Source: Pseudogemmobacter hezensis
GTDB lineage: Bacteria; Pseudomonadota; Alphaproteobacteria; Rhodobacterales; Rhodobacteraceae
NCBI RefSeq assembly: GCF_013155295.1
Contig: NZ_JABJXT010000007.1
Span: 1-64,000, forward strand
Length of the DNA: 64,000 bases
Reading direction: 5' to 3'
The notes under the pieces were generated by a model that did not search any database, was not told the origin of the DNA, and saw only the letters and a program-made list of their open reading frames with translations. The position numbers and the translations under genes are program-made. Shown piece after piece: positions 26,782 through 36,038 of the stretch; position 1 is the stretch's first letter, and each line of letters begins with the position of its first letter.

Positions 26782-27387
26782 TCAAATTAGCAACACCTGA
26801 GTTCCGATTTGCGCCATCTCGTAAAGTTCCTCGACATGCTCATTGTACATGCCGATGCAGCCGTTCGACGATTTGCGCCCGATCTTGCGGGTGTCATGGG
26901 TGCCGTGGATCCGGTAATAGGTCCAGCTGAGATACAATGCGCGGGTTCCCAGCGGATTGTCCGGTGCGCCGCCCTGAACCACATCCGGCCATTCGGGATT
27001 ACGCTCTTTCATCGAGGGGGTCGGCCGCCAGGACGGATTAACCACCTTTTGCACGACCTCGGTGCGGCCCAGACGGGTCAGATCACCCGAAAGCGGCACT
27101 GATGTCGGGTAAAGACGGTAGGTCGACTGATCCTCTGACCAGTAATGCAGCGCCCGCGAGGTGATATCGACCAGAATCGCGCCCTTGCGGGTGTTCTCAA
27201 AATAGCCGCGCCAGTCCAGCATGCGGAAACTTGAGGCATTGTTGCGGGCAGGCGCATCGGGTGCGGGCGCATCCTGGGCCAGCGCCGGCAAAAGCCCGGC
27301 CCCCAGGGTGGCAGCACCAAATGTCGCGCCAAATGCGGCGGCTGCATTGCCCAGCACCCTGCGGCGGCTCGGGGTGTCAGCGGTCAT
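26782..27387 (-). CDS. L,D-transpeptidase (YkuD family), Tat-exported
   Basis: A 201-residue periplasmic enzyme that makes 3-3 peptidoglycan cross-links or attaches proteins to peptidoglycan. The N-terminus carries a twin-arginine signal (SRRRVLG at ~7-13, hydrophobic stretch, PALAQDA). The YkuD domain has YRIHGTHDTRKIGRKSSNGCIGMYNEHVEELY with the HG and S-x-GCIGM catalytic motif. The start at 27387 has a GAGGAG site. It is divergent from a CAP-domain lipoprotein gene. Confidence 0.92.
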   Translation of the reverse strand: MTADTPSRRRVLGNAAAAFGATFGAATLGAGLLPALAQDAPAPDAPARNNASSFRMLDWRGYFENTRKGAILVDITSRALHYWSEDQSTYRLYPTSVPLSGDLTRLGRTEVVQKVVNPSWRPTPSMKERNPEWPDVVQGGAPDNPLGTRALYLSWTYYRIHGTHDTRKIGRKSSNGCIGMYNEHVEELYEMAQIGTQVLLI

Positions 27388-27760
27388 CTCGATTCTCCTC
27401 GGAGATATTGTTATTGGGGCATTTCTGCTTTTTAGCCGAAACTTAGTGTTTTCCGGCGAAAAGGGCAAATCAAACGGTTGTCACAAGCTGATTCTCTGGC
27501 GCAGGGAATTGCTGCCTTCTGCGGGTGCCCCGGGGCAGGGGGGGGGGCGGCGGGTCAGCAGTCATCCCGCCCGATAGGTGATCTCGCTGCGTGATCCCAC
27601 TGTGTGATGTGGAAATCACGTGCAAAACACAGGCGATCACGCTGTTGTGGCCCGGTTTCACCTCTGCGGATACAGCCGGGCTGCGCGTAGCGTTTGCCTG
27701 TTTGCTCTGGCTTCGGTAAAAGACGGAAAAACACCGAAACGGGCAGTAGTTGGTGAGAAC
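27388..27760. other. Intergenic region between divergent L,D-transpeptidase and CAP genes
   Basis: A 373-base gap without a credible gene. It holds a run of ten G (27538-27547) and several short GTGAT/ATCAC half-palindromes between about 27580 and 27640 that might be regulator sites. No promoter pair is clear. Confidence 0.6.
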
Positions 27761-28279
27761 ATGAACAGACGTGCATTCGTCGCGCTGATTCCGGCAATCG
27801 TGCTGGCAGGCTGCGTTGGCGGCGGAACTGAGGCAGTGCAGCTGGGCCCTGATGGCAAGCCGCTGCCGCGCATTTATCGGATCACCCCGGCGATTGCCGC
27901 GCAGGTCCCGTTCCGTTTCCTTGATTCGGTCAATACGGTGCGCCGGGCCAAAGGGGCCCAGCCGCTGGCCTTCAACGCCGCGCTGAATGCTGCGGCTGAA
28001 ACCCATTCGCGCGATATGTCGGTGCAAAACCGTCCCTGGCATTTCGGCTCGGACGGGTCATCGCCGCTGACACGGGTGCAGCGGGCGGGCTATAACGGCC
28101 GGCTTTTGGGCGAAAATATCTCGGAAACCTATCAGACCGAGCTGGAGACGCTGTCGGTCTGGATGGCATCCGCCGACCAGCGCAGCGTTATCATGGATCC
28201 CGCCGCACGCGAGCTGGGCTTTGCCTGGTATCAGGAAGAGGGCGGCAAGATCTGGTGGACGATGGTCACCGGTGGCTGA
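27761..28279 (+). CDS. CAP/SCP-domain (PR-1-like) lipoprotein
   Basis: A 172-residue lipoprotein: signal peptide MNRRAFVALIPAIVLAGC with lipidated cysteine 18, then a CAP domain with FLDSVNTVRRAKGAQPLAFNAALNAAAETHSRDMSVQNRPWHFG, LGENISE and a C-terminal GFAWYQEEGGKIWWTMVTG. The pattern H...E...(H) of the CAP cavity is present. Function of bacterial CAP proteins is mostly unknown; a role at the cell wall is suggested by the two L,D-transpeptidase genes on either side. A GGTGAG site precedes ATG 27761. Confidence 0.88.
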   Translation: MNRRAFVALIPAIVLAGCVGGGTEAVQLGPDGKPLPRIYRITPAIAAQVPFRFLDSVNTVRRAKGAQPLAFNAALNAAAETHSRDMSVQNRPWHFGSDGSSPLTRVQRAGYNGRLLGENISETYQTELETLSVWMASADQRSVIMDPAARELGFAWYQEEGGKIWWTMVTGG

Positions 28280-28305
28280 GGTCACCGACGGCTGAGACAC
28301 CGGCG

Positions 28306-28334
28306 GCCGGGGCTATGGGGGCCGGGGCTATGGC
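28306..28334. repeat. Short tandem duplication, 15-bp period
   Basis: GCCGGGGCTATGG occurs at 28306-28318 and 28321-28333 just after the CAP gene. Confidence 0.8.
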
Positions 28335-28413
28335 GTGCTGAGCGGGCGCCGCGTCCGCAGGGATCCAACGCCGGGCTGTTGCGTTCGGGCCGTTCCGCTC
28401 TGACAGTTACAAA

Positions 28414-28454
28414 AGAAAACGGGCGGTCCTGGATGTCAGGGCCGCCCGTTTTCT
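28414..28454. terminator. Bidirectional intrinsic terminator
   Basis: AGAAAACGGGCGG (28414-28426) pairs perfectly with CCGCCCGTTTTCT (28442-28454), and four further inner pairs extend the stem. T runs occur in both directions. It serves the convergent CAP and second L,D-transpeptidase genes. Confidence 0.93.
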
Positions 28455-28475
28455 GTCAGTCAGCCCTGGCAGGCA

Positions 28476-28976
28476 TCAGGGCAGGATATGCACCGGCGTG
28501 CCCAGATTGACCATCGAATAGACCTCTTCGATTTCCCTGTCGGTCACCGCGATGCAGCCCTCGGTCCAGTCGCGCACCTGCACGGGTCTTTTCGGCCCGC
28601 CATGGATAAAGATCTCGCCGCCGGGTTTGCGGTTTTGCGAGCTGGCATATTCGCGGTCCACCACATTCGGGTAGTTGATGTAAAGCGACAGGTGATAGCT
28701 TGATTTCGGGTTCTTATAGGTCATGTAATAGGTGCCCTCGGGGGTCTTGCCGTCGCCCTCGAACTGCTTGTGACCCTCGGGCGTAAAGCCCAAACCGATG
28801 TCATAGCTTTTCAGCACCCGCTCATTGTGCAGCAGATACATTTTGCGGGCGCCCTTCTGGATCTGGACCGAGGTCACCTCGGGGCCTTTATAGGTCCGGA
28901 ATTTGGTGTCCTTCTTGCCGCAGGCCGCAAGGCCAAGCGCCAGAACAAGGATAAGAAGAAATCTGAATGCCCGCAT
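28476..28976 (-). CDS. L,D-transpeptidase (YkuD family) lipoprotein
   Basis: A 166-residue protein with signal peptide ending LAAC (cysteine 19) and a YkuD domain: VQIQKGARKMYLLHNERVLKSYDIGLGFTP, DGKTPEGTYYMTY, IFIHGGPK and DWTEGCIAVTDREIEEVY. The HGG and EGCIAV motifs hold the catalytic histidine and cysteine. It differs from the Tat-exported paralogue at 26782 by being a lipoprotein and by its GCIAV rather than GCIGM signature. It is probably the last gene of the minus-strand run that begins at hslO. Confidence 0.92.
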   Translation of the reverse strand: MRAFRFLLILVLALGLAACGKKDTKFRTYKGPEVTSVQIQKGARKMYLLHNERVLKSYDIGLGFTPEGHKQFEGDGKTPEGTYYMTYKNPKSSYHLSLYINYPNVVDREYASSQNRKPGGEIFIHGGPKRPVQVRDWTEGCIAVTDREIEEVYSMVNLGTPVHILP

Positions 28977-29066
28977 GAAGTGATCCGCCCGCCTGTTTTT
29001 TCTTCCGATAGCGGAACCGCCCCGCTGAGGCCAGCATTCGTGCAATGCCGGCCTCTCACGGATGCG

Positions 29067-30308
29067 TTATTTCTGGCGGGTGAAGCGGGCGGCCAGCTCG
29101 ATATGCACCGACCAGCGGAACTGATCGACGACCTGGACCGTCTCCAGCTGATAGCCGCCCTGGATCAGCGTTTTCGAGTCACGCGCAAAGGTTACAGGGT
29201 TGCAGGAAACCATGGCGATCACCGGCACCTTTGACTGCGCCAGCCGCTGGCATTGCGCCTCGGCCCCGGCGCGGGGCGGGTCGATCACCACGGCGTCGAA
29301 CTTTGCCAGCTCGTCTACCTCAAGCGGGCGGCGGAACAGATCGCGGGTCTCGGTGGTGATCTGCTTCAGGCCATGGGCATTGCGGGCAGCCTTTTCCAGC
29401 GCGGCGGTCAGGGCAGGGTGCCCCTCAACCGCGTGGACGCTTGCGTCACTGGCCAGCGGCAGCGCAAAAGTGCCCAGCCCGCAGAAGAGATCCGCCAGCC
29501 GCTTCGCGCCCGTGACCGAGGCTTTCACCGCCCTGACCAGCGCCTCTTCGCCCTCAAATGTGGCCTGGAGGAAGGCGCCCGGCGGAAATTCGACCCGCGC
29601 CGGGCCCAGCCGCAAAACGGGGGCCTCGCGCTGCGAGATGGTCTCTTTGTCCCAGGTCAGCCGCGAGATCGCAAAGCGCTCGGCCAGCCGGGCCAGCTCC
29701 ATCTGGGCGGGGGCGTCGAGGGGCTTTCCCCCTGTCACCACCACATCCGGGCCGCCCGCACTCAGCGTGACCTGCAGCTGCATCTCAGCCGTGCGCGAGC
29801 CGCCGAACTGCACCAGCGCCTCAAGCGCGGGGAAGGTCTCGATGATGCCCGGATGCAGCAATTTGCAGCCCGGCACCGCGATGATCAGCTCTTGCCCTTT
29901 GGCGTGAAAGCCCAGCTGCACGCCCGATTTGGTGCGCCGCCCCGACAGCGTGGCCCGGCGGCGCGACGCGATGGGAGAGGTCTCGACCTCTGCCGCCAGC
30001 GGGGCCTCCAGGCCTTGCAGGCGCAGCGCCTGGGCCACGACCTCATGCTTCCAGCCCGCGACAAACCCGTCTGCGGCATGTTGCAACTGACAGCCGCCGC
30101 AGCTTTTGGCGTGCTGGCAGGGCGGTTTGACGCGATTGACCGAGGGCGTCACGATCCGCGCCCCCGTCAGCCGGTCGCCCGATAAAACGCCCTCGACCAC
30201 TTCGCCCGGCAGCATTCCTGGCACGAAAACCGCGCCTTCCGGGCCGGTGGCAATCGCATCGCCCAAATGTCCCAGCCGGTCGATCACCAGCTGTATCGTC
30301 TCAGTCAT
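29067..30308 (-). CDS. RlmD/TrmA-type RNA m5U methyltransferase
   Basis: A 413-residue enzyme methylating uracil C5 in rRNA or tRNA. It has an N-terminal TRAM-like part, an Fe-S cluster set (cysteines 64, 70, 73 in CQHAKSCGGC plus one near 149), a SAM domain with DLFCGLGTFALPLA, and the catalytic cysteine in VSCNPVTFARD near residue 368. Which uridine is modified cannot be read from sequence, so no symbol is given. Its start overlaps the stop of the upstream ABC transporter gene by eight bases. Confidence 0.9.
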   Translation of the reverse strand: MTETIQLVIDRLGHLGDAIATGPEGAVFVPGMLPGEVVEGVLSGDRLTGARIVTPSVNRVKPPCQHAKSCGGCQLQHAADGFVAGWKHEVVAQALRLQGLEAPLAAEVETSPIASRRRATLSGRRTKSGVQLGFHAKGQELIIAVPGCKLLHPGIIETFPALEALVQFGGSRTAEMQLQVTLSAGGPDVVVTGGKPLDAPAQMELARLAERFAISRLTWDKETISQREAPVLRLGPARVEFPPGAFLQATFEGEEALVRAVKASVTGAKRLADLFCGLGTFALPLASDASVHAVEGHPALTAALEKAARNAHGLKQITTETRDLFRRPLEVDELAKFDAVVIDPPRAGAEAQCQRLAQSKVPVIAMVSCNPVTFARDSKTLIQGGYQLETVQVVDQFRWSVHIELAARFTRQK

Positions 30309-32163
30309 TCACTTCTTCCTGTTCGGTGACGATGAAGCCGCCCGACTGGCGTTTCCAGTAGCGCGCATAAAGCCCGCCCTGCGCCAGCAGCGCCTCATGG
30401 CTGCCTGTCTCAACAATCTGGCCCTTTTCCATCACGATGATGCGGTCCATCGCCGCGATGGTCGAAAGTCTGTGGGCGATGGCGAGGACGGTCTTGCCCT
30501 GCATCACCCGTTCCAATGCGGCCTGGATCGAGGCCTCGACCTCGGAATCCAGCGCCGAGGTTGCCTCATCCAGCACCAGGATGGGGGCGTTTTTCAGGAA
30601 AGCCCGCGCCAGTGCAATCCGCTGCCGCTGCCCGCCCGAAAGTTTCACGCCCCGCTCGCCCAGGAAGGCGTCATAGCCGCGCCGCCCCTGATGATCGACC
30701 ATGGCGGTAACGAAATCATGCGCTTCGGCGGCGCGGGCGGCGGCCTCGATCTCGGCCTGGCTGGCTTCGGGGTTGCCATAGGCGATATTGTCACGGGCAG
30801 AGCGGTTGAAGGTCGCGGTTTCCTGCGTGACCATGCCGATCTGGCGGCGCAGGCTCTCCTGCGTGACGCCGCGCAGATCATGGCCGTCGATGGTGACAGA
30901 GCCGGTTTCCGGGTCGTAAAGCCGGAGCAGCAGCGAAACCAGCGTCGATTTCCCGGCACCTGAGGCCCCGACAATGCCGATCTTCTCGCCCGCCAGGATG
31001 GTCAGGCGGATGTCATGCACGCCGCCGCGCCCTTTCTCTGCGCTACGCCCATAGGCGAAGGTCACGCCATTATAGCCGATCTCGCCCCTGACCTGCGGCA
31101 GCTCGGTCGCGTTTTCGGCATCGGCCAGCACATGGGGCACGGAGAGCGTTTTCATCCCGTCCTCGATCTCGCCGACCGAAGTATAGATCCCCATCAGCGT
31201 GAAAGAGACCCAGCCCGACATCTGCGCGATGCGGATCGCCACCGCGCCCGCCGCCGCGATATCGCCCGCCGAGGCCGCCCCCGCCTGCCATTGCAGCAGC
31301 GTGCCGCCGATCAGCATCACCGGCAAAAGCCCCGACAGCGCCATCAGCGAAAAGCGAAACCAGGTCGAGATCTGGCCGAACTCCAGCGAGGCCTCGCGGA
31401 AGCTTTCCATCGCTTTCAGCGCCACCTCATCCTCAAAACGGTGATGCGCGAAAAGCTTCACCGTCTTGATATTGGTGATGGTATCGACCACCTGGCCTGA
31501 GACTATGGCCCGCGTCGCCGCCCGCGCCGCCGAGTTTTTGCGCACCCGCGGCATGAAAAAGCGGATCATCAGCACATAAAGCACCAGCCAGCCCAGCAGC
31601 GCGAAAGCCACCATCGGGTCAATCGCCAGCAAAAACACCGCCGAGCCGATCACCGAGGCCAGCGCGAAACAGACGGTATTGATGATCTCGGTTGCGGTAT
31701 CGGTGACGGCGCGGGCGGCCTGCATCTGCTTGGTGGCGATGCGGCCCGCGAAATCATTGTCAAAGAAGGTGACCGGCTGGCCCAGCGTCCAGCGATGCAG
31801 CCGCGACAGCACCAGAGGCATCACATTCGGCCCGATCACCACCGAGTTCGAGGCCGCAGAAAGGCCAAAGGCCATTGGCCGCAACACCAGGTAAAAGACC
31901 AGAAAGACCAGCAAAAGGCCCATATGCGCCTGGAAAAACGCCTCTGGCCCGGCATTGACCGCCGCATCGACCACCCAGCCCAGGATGACCGCGCTGACCA
32001 CCTCGGTCGCGCCCGCCAGCGAAGAGATCACGCCGGCGACGATCAGCCAGGGCCAGGCCCCGCGCAGGCACCAGCGCATGAAAGCGCCCAGCTGTTGCGG
32101 CGGCGGCCCCCAGGCGGGGCGAAAGGCGTCGATCCGGCCCCCGAGCCAGGCGAAAATGCTCAT
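30301..32163 (-). CDS. ABC exporter half-transporter (membrane domain + ATPase), second of a pair
   Basis: A 620-residue type IV ABC exporter subunit with six membrane helices in residues ~35-330 and an ATPase domain with Walker A GASGAGKST near residue 400, LSGGQRQRIALARAF near 506 and Walker B ILVLDEATSALDSE. The catalytic glutamate and switch histidine (AIAHRLS) are present. It overlaps its upstream partner by four bases, so the two are likely a heterodimer, as in other MsbA/LmrCD-like pairs. The substrate is not predictable. Confidence 0.9.
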   Translation of the reverse strand: MSIFAWLGGRIDAFRPAWGPPPQQLGAFMRWCLRGAWPWLIVAGVISSLAGATEVVSAVILGWVVDAAVNAGPEAFFQAHMGLLLVFLVFYLVLRPMAFGLSAASNSVVIGPNVMPLVLSRLHRWTLGQPVTFFDNDFAGRIATKQMQAARAVTDTATEIINTVCFALASVIGSAVFLLAIDPMVAFALLGWLVLYVLMIRFFMPRVRKNSAARAATRAIVSGQVVDTITNIKTVKLFAHHRFEDEVALKAMESFREASLEFGQISTWFRFSLMALSGLLPVMLIGGTLLQWQAGAASAGDIAAAGAVAIRIAQMSGWVSFTLMGIYTSVGEIEDGMKTLSVPHVLADAENATELPQVRGEIGYNGVTFAYGRSAEKGRGGVHDIRLTILAGEKIGIVGASGAGKSTLVSLLLRLYDPETGSVTIDGHDLRGVTQESLRRQIGMVTQETATFNRSARDNIAYGNPEASQAEIEAAARAAEAHDFVTAMVDHQGRRGYDAFLGERGVKLSGGQRQRIALARAFLKNAPILVLDEATSALDSEVEASIQAALERVMQGKTVLAIAHRLSTIAAMDRIIVMEKGQIVETGSHEALLAQGGLYARYWKRQSGGFIVTEQEEVND

Positions 32164-34028
32164 GTCCGGTTCTCCTGGTTTTCGGCCTCTGTGGCATCGT
32201 CCAGCCCGATAAAGCCGCCCGATTGCCGCGCCCAGAACCGGGCGTAAAGGCCGCCTTTGGTCAGCAGATCGGCATGGCTGCCCGCCTCGGCGATGCGGCC
32301 GTCATCCATGACGACGATGCGGTCCATCTCGGCAATGGTTGACAGGCGGTGCGCGATGGCGATCACCGTCTTGCCCTGCATCACCCCGTAAAGCGCGGTC
32401 TGAATGGCGGCCTCGGCCTCGGAATCCAGTGCCGATGTCGCCTCATCCAGGATCAGGATCGGCGCGTCTTTCAGGATCACCCGCGCCAGCGCCACCCGCT
32501 GCCGCTGCCCGCCCGAAAGCTTCACGCCACGCTCGCCGACATGGGCGTCATAGCCTTTGCGGCCGGCCTGATCCTCAAGCGTCAGGATGAAGTCATGCGC
32601 ATCGGCGCGTTTGGCGGCGGCGATCATCTCTGCGTCGCTGGCATCGGGGCGGCCGTAAAGGATATTGTCGCGCACCGAGCGGTGCATCAGGCTGCTGTCT
32701 TGCTGCACCATGCCGATCAGGCGGCGCAGGCTGTCCTGGGTGACTTTCGTTACATCCTGGCCGTCGATCAGGATCTGGCCGCCCTCGGGGTCGTAAAAGC
32801 GCAGGATCAGCTTGACCAGCGAGGATTTCCCCGCGCCAGAGCGCCCGACGACGCCGATTTTCTCGCCCGGATGGATCACCAGGTCGATGCCCTGGATGCC
32901 ACCTGCCTCACGCCCGTAATGGTGGCGCAGGCCTTTCATCTCGATCAGGCCCTCGCGGTATTCCAGCGGCTTCGCGCCTGAAGCATCGGTCAGCTGGATG
33001 GGCTGGGTGATGGTCTGCATGCCCTCCTGCACGACGCCCAGGGCCTGAACCAGACCCGAAAACGCCCACATGATCCAGAAGGTCATATTGTTCAGCCGCA
33101 AAACCAGCGCCGAGGCGGCAGCCACAGTGCCGGTCGAGGCCTGGCCCTGCACCCAAAGCACCACTGCCCAGCCGATGATTGCAACGATCAGGAACCCGTT
33201 CAGCAGCGTCAGCGCCAGATCCATCTTCGTGATGATCCGCATTTCCTGCTGGAAGGTGCTGCGGGCGGTCTCGATCGCCTCTTTGGCATATTCGATTTCG
33301 CGGTCGTGATGGGCGAAAAGCTTGACCGAATGGATATTGGAATAGGCGTCGACCACCCGCGCCGTGACGGCCGAGCGCGCGTCAGAGCTGGCCATGGCGG
33401 CAGGGCCAGCGCGGCGGATCGTCCAGCGCACCAGCGCCATATAAAGCGCGAACCAGGCGACCAGCGGCAACAGAAGGCGCGGGTCGGCCTCGGCCAGCAT
33501 CAGCCCTGCACCAACCACAGTCACGGCGGCAAAGGCCACCGCGTCAAAGGTCTGGAACACCGCGTCGCCTGCAGCGGGCGGCGTTTGCATGATGCGATTG
33601 GCGATGCGGCCCGCGAAATCGCTTTCAAACCAGCCGACGGGCTGGCGGATCACATGGCGGTGCGCCCGCCAGCGGATCATGGTGCCGAAATTGGGCAGGA
33701 TCGTATTGTGCAACAGCGCCACGCTGCCGACCTGGATCATCGGGCGCAACACCAGAACTGCCAGTGCGACCAGCGCCACCTCGACCCCATGCGCGGCAAA
33801 GAAGGCCGCAGGCCCGGCGCTGACCATCAGGTCGATCAGCCGCCCCAGATACCAGATCAGCGCCACCTCGATAAAGGCCGAGCCGACCGACAGCGCCCCG
33901 GTGATCGCAAAGACCCTGCGGAAGGGGCGGATATAATCGCGCAGCCAGGGCCAGAGCCGGGTCGGCGGCGTATCCGTCTCTTTATAGGCGGCATATGGGT
34001 CGACAAGATTTTCGAAAAAGCGAAACAT
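32160..34028 (-). CDS. ABC exporter half-transporter (membrane domain + ATPase), first of a pair
   Basis: A 622-residue paralogue of the downstream exporter: membrane domain in residues ~35-330, Walker A GRSGAGKSS near 396, LSGGQRQRVALARVI near 504, Walker B ILILDEATSALDSE and AIAHRLS. Both partners keep the catalytic glutamate, so neither ATP site is degenerate, unlike many heterodimeric exporters. The N-terminal stretch FFENLVDPYAAYKETDTPPTRLW is typical of this alphaproteobacterial pair. It lies 118 bases downstream of cca. Confidence 0.9.
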   Translation of the reverse strand: MFRFFENLVDPYAAYKETDTPPTRLWPWLRDYIRPFRRVFAITGALSVGSAFIEVALIWYLGRLIDLMVSAGPAAFFAAHGVEVALVALAVLVLRPMIQVGSVALLHNTILPNFGTMIRWRAHRHVIRQPVGWFESDFAGRIANRIMQTPPAAGDAVFQTFDAVAFAAVTVVGAGLMLAEADPRLLLPLVAWFALYMALVRWTIRRAGPAAMASSDARSAVTARVVDAYSNIHSVKLFAHHDREIEYAKEAIETARSTFQQEMRIITKMDLALTLLNGFLIVAIIGWAVVLWVQGQASTGTVAAASALVLRLNNMTFWIMWAFSGLVQALGVVQEGMQTITQPIQLTDASGAKPLEYREGLIEMKGLRHHYGREAGGIQGIDLVIHPGEKIGVVGRSGAGKSSLVKLILRFYDPEGGQILIDGQDVTKVTQDSLRRLIGMVQQDSSLMHRSVRDNILYGRPDASDAEMIAAAKRADAHDFILTLEDQAGRKGYDAHVGERGVKLSGGQRQRVALARVILKDAPILILDEATSALDSEAEAAIQTALYGVMQGKTVIAIAHRLSTIAEMDRIVVMDDGRIAEAGSHADLLTKGGLYARFWARQSGGFIGLDDATEAENQENRT

Positions 34029-34146
34029 TTATGCCCCCGTTTGGCCCCCGTTTGCCCCCCGGATAGCCGCCGGACTGGCTTCGCGTCTCTATACGTATTC
34101 CCCGAAAAAGGAAACTGCGGCGCAGGACGGGGCAGTCATGGCGCGG

Positions 34147-35334
34147 TCATGGCAGGGCCAGCAAAGCCTCTTTGCCGGGTCTCAGGTCAGCGGCAAGCCA
34201 GGCCTCTCGCAAGACCCGCATCCTTTCGCCAAGGGCCGGGCCAGAAAATTCCGGCATCAGATCGGCGGCGGTGACCGGGAAAACGGCGGCCGCACCACGG
34301 GCGATTTCTGCCTGAAAGCCCTGGGGGGGCGGGGTTTCCAAAAGTGCTGCACGGGCGAGGATCGCATCCTGTGCGGCCCCGGCCCCAAGCTCCTGGCCCA
34401 GCCTTGCGGTGGCGCCGCCGTCCTGCACTGCCTTGCACCGCTGTGCGAGGCCCGTACCTTCCTCGCGCGAAAGGCGCAGGCTGCGGGTAAGGTTCACACC
34501 CTCCATCGCGGCGCTCAGCAGCGCCAGCCTGCGCGGCCAGGCGGGGGTGGGGGCGGGGCTAAGCCCCTCTTCCAGATGCACCAGCAGCGCCATGGCGCGG
34601 GCGTCGGCACCGGGCAGCACGCGGGTCAGCACGCCGCTGGCCTGCATCGCTGCCAGCGAGGGCGCGGGGTCGGGGGCTGACAGCAGCTTTTTCAGCTCGG
34701 CACCCACCCGCTCACGCGAGATGGTGTCCAGCCCCTCGGCCAGGGCGGCGCAGGCGGCAAGGCCCTCGGGGTCTGGGCCTTCGGCGGCATCGCCAAACCA
34801 GGCGTAAAAGCGGAAAAACCGCAGGATGCGCAGGTAATCTTCGCGGATCCGCGCCTCTGGCGTGCCGATAAAACGGATATGGCGGGCGTGGGCATCTGTG
34901 ATGCCGCCGCCCAGCGGGTCCAGCAGCCTGCCATCGGGGGCGGCATAAAGCGCGTTCATGGTGAAATCGCGCCGCATCGCGTCATCTTCGATCCGCTCGG
35001 CAAAGGCCACCACGGCGCGGCGGCCATCGGTTTCCACATCGCGCCGCCAGGTGGTGATCTCAAAGGGGATGCCGCCTGCCAGCACGGTGACGGTGCCATG
35101 ATCGATCCCGGTGGGGATGGTGGTCAGCCCGGCGGCGCGGGCCAGTTCGGTGACGCGGGTGGGCAGGGCATTGGTCGAAAGGTCGATGTCATTGACCCTG
35201 GCGCCCAAAAGCGCGTCGCGCACGCAGCCGCCGACCGCATAGACCTGATGGCCGCCCGCCTGCAGCAGGGCAAAGACCTGGGTGATTTCCGGGCCGGTCA
35301 GCCAGTCGCCACTTATGCGTTCGGGCCCGGTCAT
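34147..35334 (-). CDS. cca: CCA tRNA nucleotidyltransferase/poly(A) polymerase family protein
   Basis: A 395-residue class II nucleotidyltransferase. The signature VYAVGGCVRDALLG (residues ~31-44) precedes the metal-binding DIDLSTNA, and RDFTMNALYAAPDGRLLDPLGG and the RFFRFYAWFG stretch follow in order. It adds or repairs the 3' CCA of tRNA. In this lineage a single gene normally does the job. It overlaps the CoA pyrophosphatase gene by four bases (ATGA). Confidence 0.92.
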   Translation of the reverse strand: MTGPERISGDWLTGPEITQVFALLQAGGHQVYAVGGCVRDALLGARVNDIDLSTNALPTRVTELARAAGLTTIPTGIDHGTVTVLAGGIPFEITTWRRDVETDGRRAVVAFAERIEDDAMRRDFTMNALYAAPDGRLLDPLGGGITDAHARHIRFIGTPEARIREDYLRILRFFRFYAWFGDAAEGPDPEGLAACAALAEGLDTISRERVGAELKKLLSAPDPAPSLAAMQASGVLTRVLPGADARAMALLVHLEEGLSPAPTPAWPRRLALLSAAMEGVNLTRSLRLSREEGTGLAQRCKAVQDGGATARLGQELGAGAAQDAILARAALLETPPPQGFQAEIARGAAAVFPVTAADLMPEFSGPALGERMRVLREAWLAADLRPGKEALLALP

Positions 35335-36038
35335 GGGGTGCCGCTTTCGGCTGGCCGATTTTGCAGTTGCTGGCTTTGTGTCTGCTGGTGTTCAGCATAC
35401 CGCCCCGCCAGGCCGCGCAGGATCCTGGCCGTCGCGCCCCAGATATACCAGGGCCCCCAGGGCACGGTGTAATAGCGCCGCCAGTCGCCGCGCCACATCC
35501 GCCGCTCGATCGCGTAGCGCGGGATCGACAGCAGATGCGCCAGCGGCACGGTGAAGATCTCATCGACCTCGCCCGCCTCGGGGCGCGGCGTGAAGGGGCC
35601 GTCGATCAGCCCCAGAACCGGGGTGATCTGAAAGCCGGTCACCGTCTCATGCTGGGGCAGGCGACCGATCAGCGAGACCGAGCCCGGCGGCAGGCCCGTT
35701 TCCTCCCATGCCTCGCGCAGGGCGGTGGCCTCGGGGCTGGTGTCAGCCGCATCGGTCTTGCCGCCCGGAAAGGCGATCTGGCCGGGATGGTGCTTCAGCT
35801 GCGACGAGCGCTTGGTCAGCATCACCCGCGCCCCGCGCGGATCTGCAAGCACCGGGATCAGCACGGCGGCAGGGCGCAGAATGCGCCCCTCGGGCAGGCG
35901 GATGCCGGGGTTCAGATCGTAGTCAGACGAGGCGGCAGCGGCGGTCGGTGAGGACAGCAGCTGCCGCAGATCTGTGACCAGATCCCCGTTTTCGCCCCCG
36001 TTCAGGGGCAGGGCAAGAGAGGCGGGCTCAGCCCGCAT
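35331..36038 (-). CDS. CoA pyrophosphatase (NUDIX, NudL-like)
   Basis: A 235-residue NUDIX hydrolase of the NudL/YeaB type that cleaves CoA and its derivatives to 4'-phosphopantetheine and 3',5'-ADP. The family-specific LTKRSSQLKHHPGQIAFPGGKTD segment merges with the NUDIX box (GGKTDAADTSPEATALREAWEETGL). I start at ATG 36038, codon 8 of a frame that also has a TTG at 36059; either overlaps the 3' end of hslO, and the ribosome site is weak. It is followed by cca with a four-base overlap. Confidence 0.9.
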   Translation of the reverse strand: MRAEPASLALPLNGGENGDLVTDLRQLLSSPTAAAASSDYDLNPGIRLPEGRILRPAAVLIPVLADPRGARVMLTKRSSQLKHHPGQIAFPGGKTDAADTSPEATALREAWEETGLPPGSVSLIGRLPQHETVTGFQITPVLGLIDGPFTPRPEAGEVDEIFTVPLAHLLSIPRYAIERRMWRGDWRRYYTVPWGPWYIWGATARILRGLAGRYAEHQQTQSQQLQNRPAESGTP

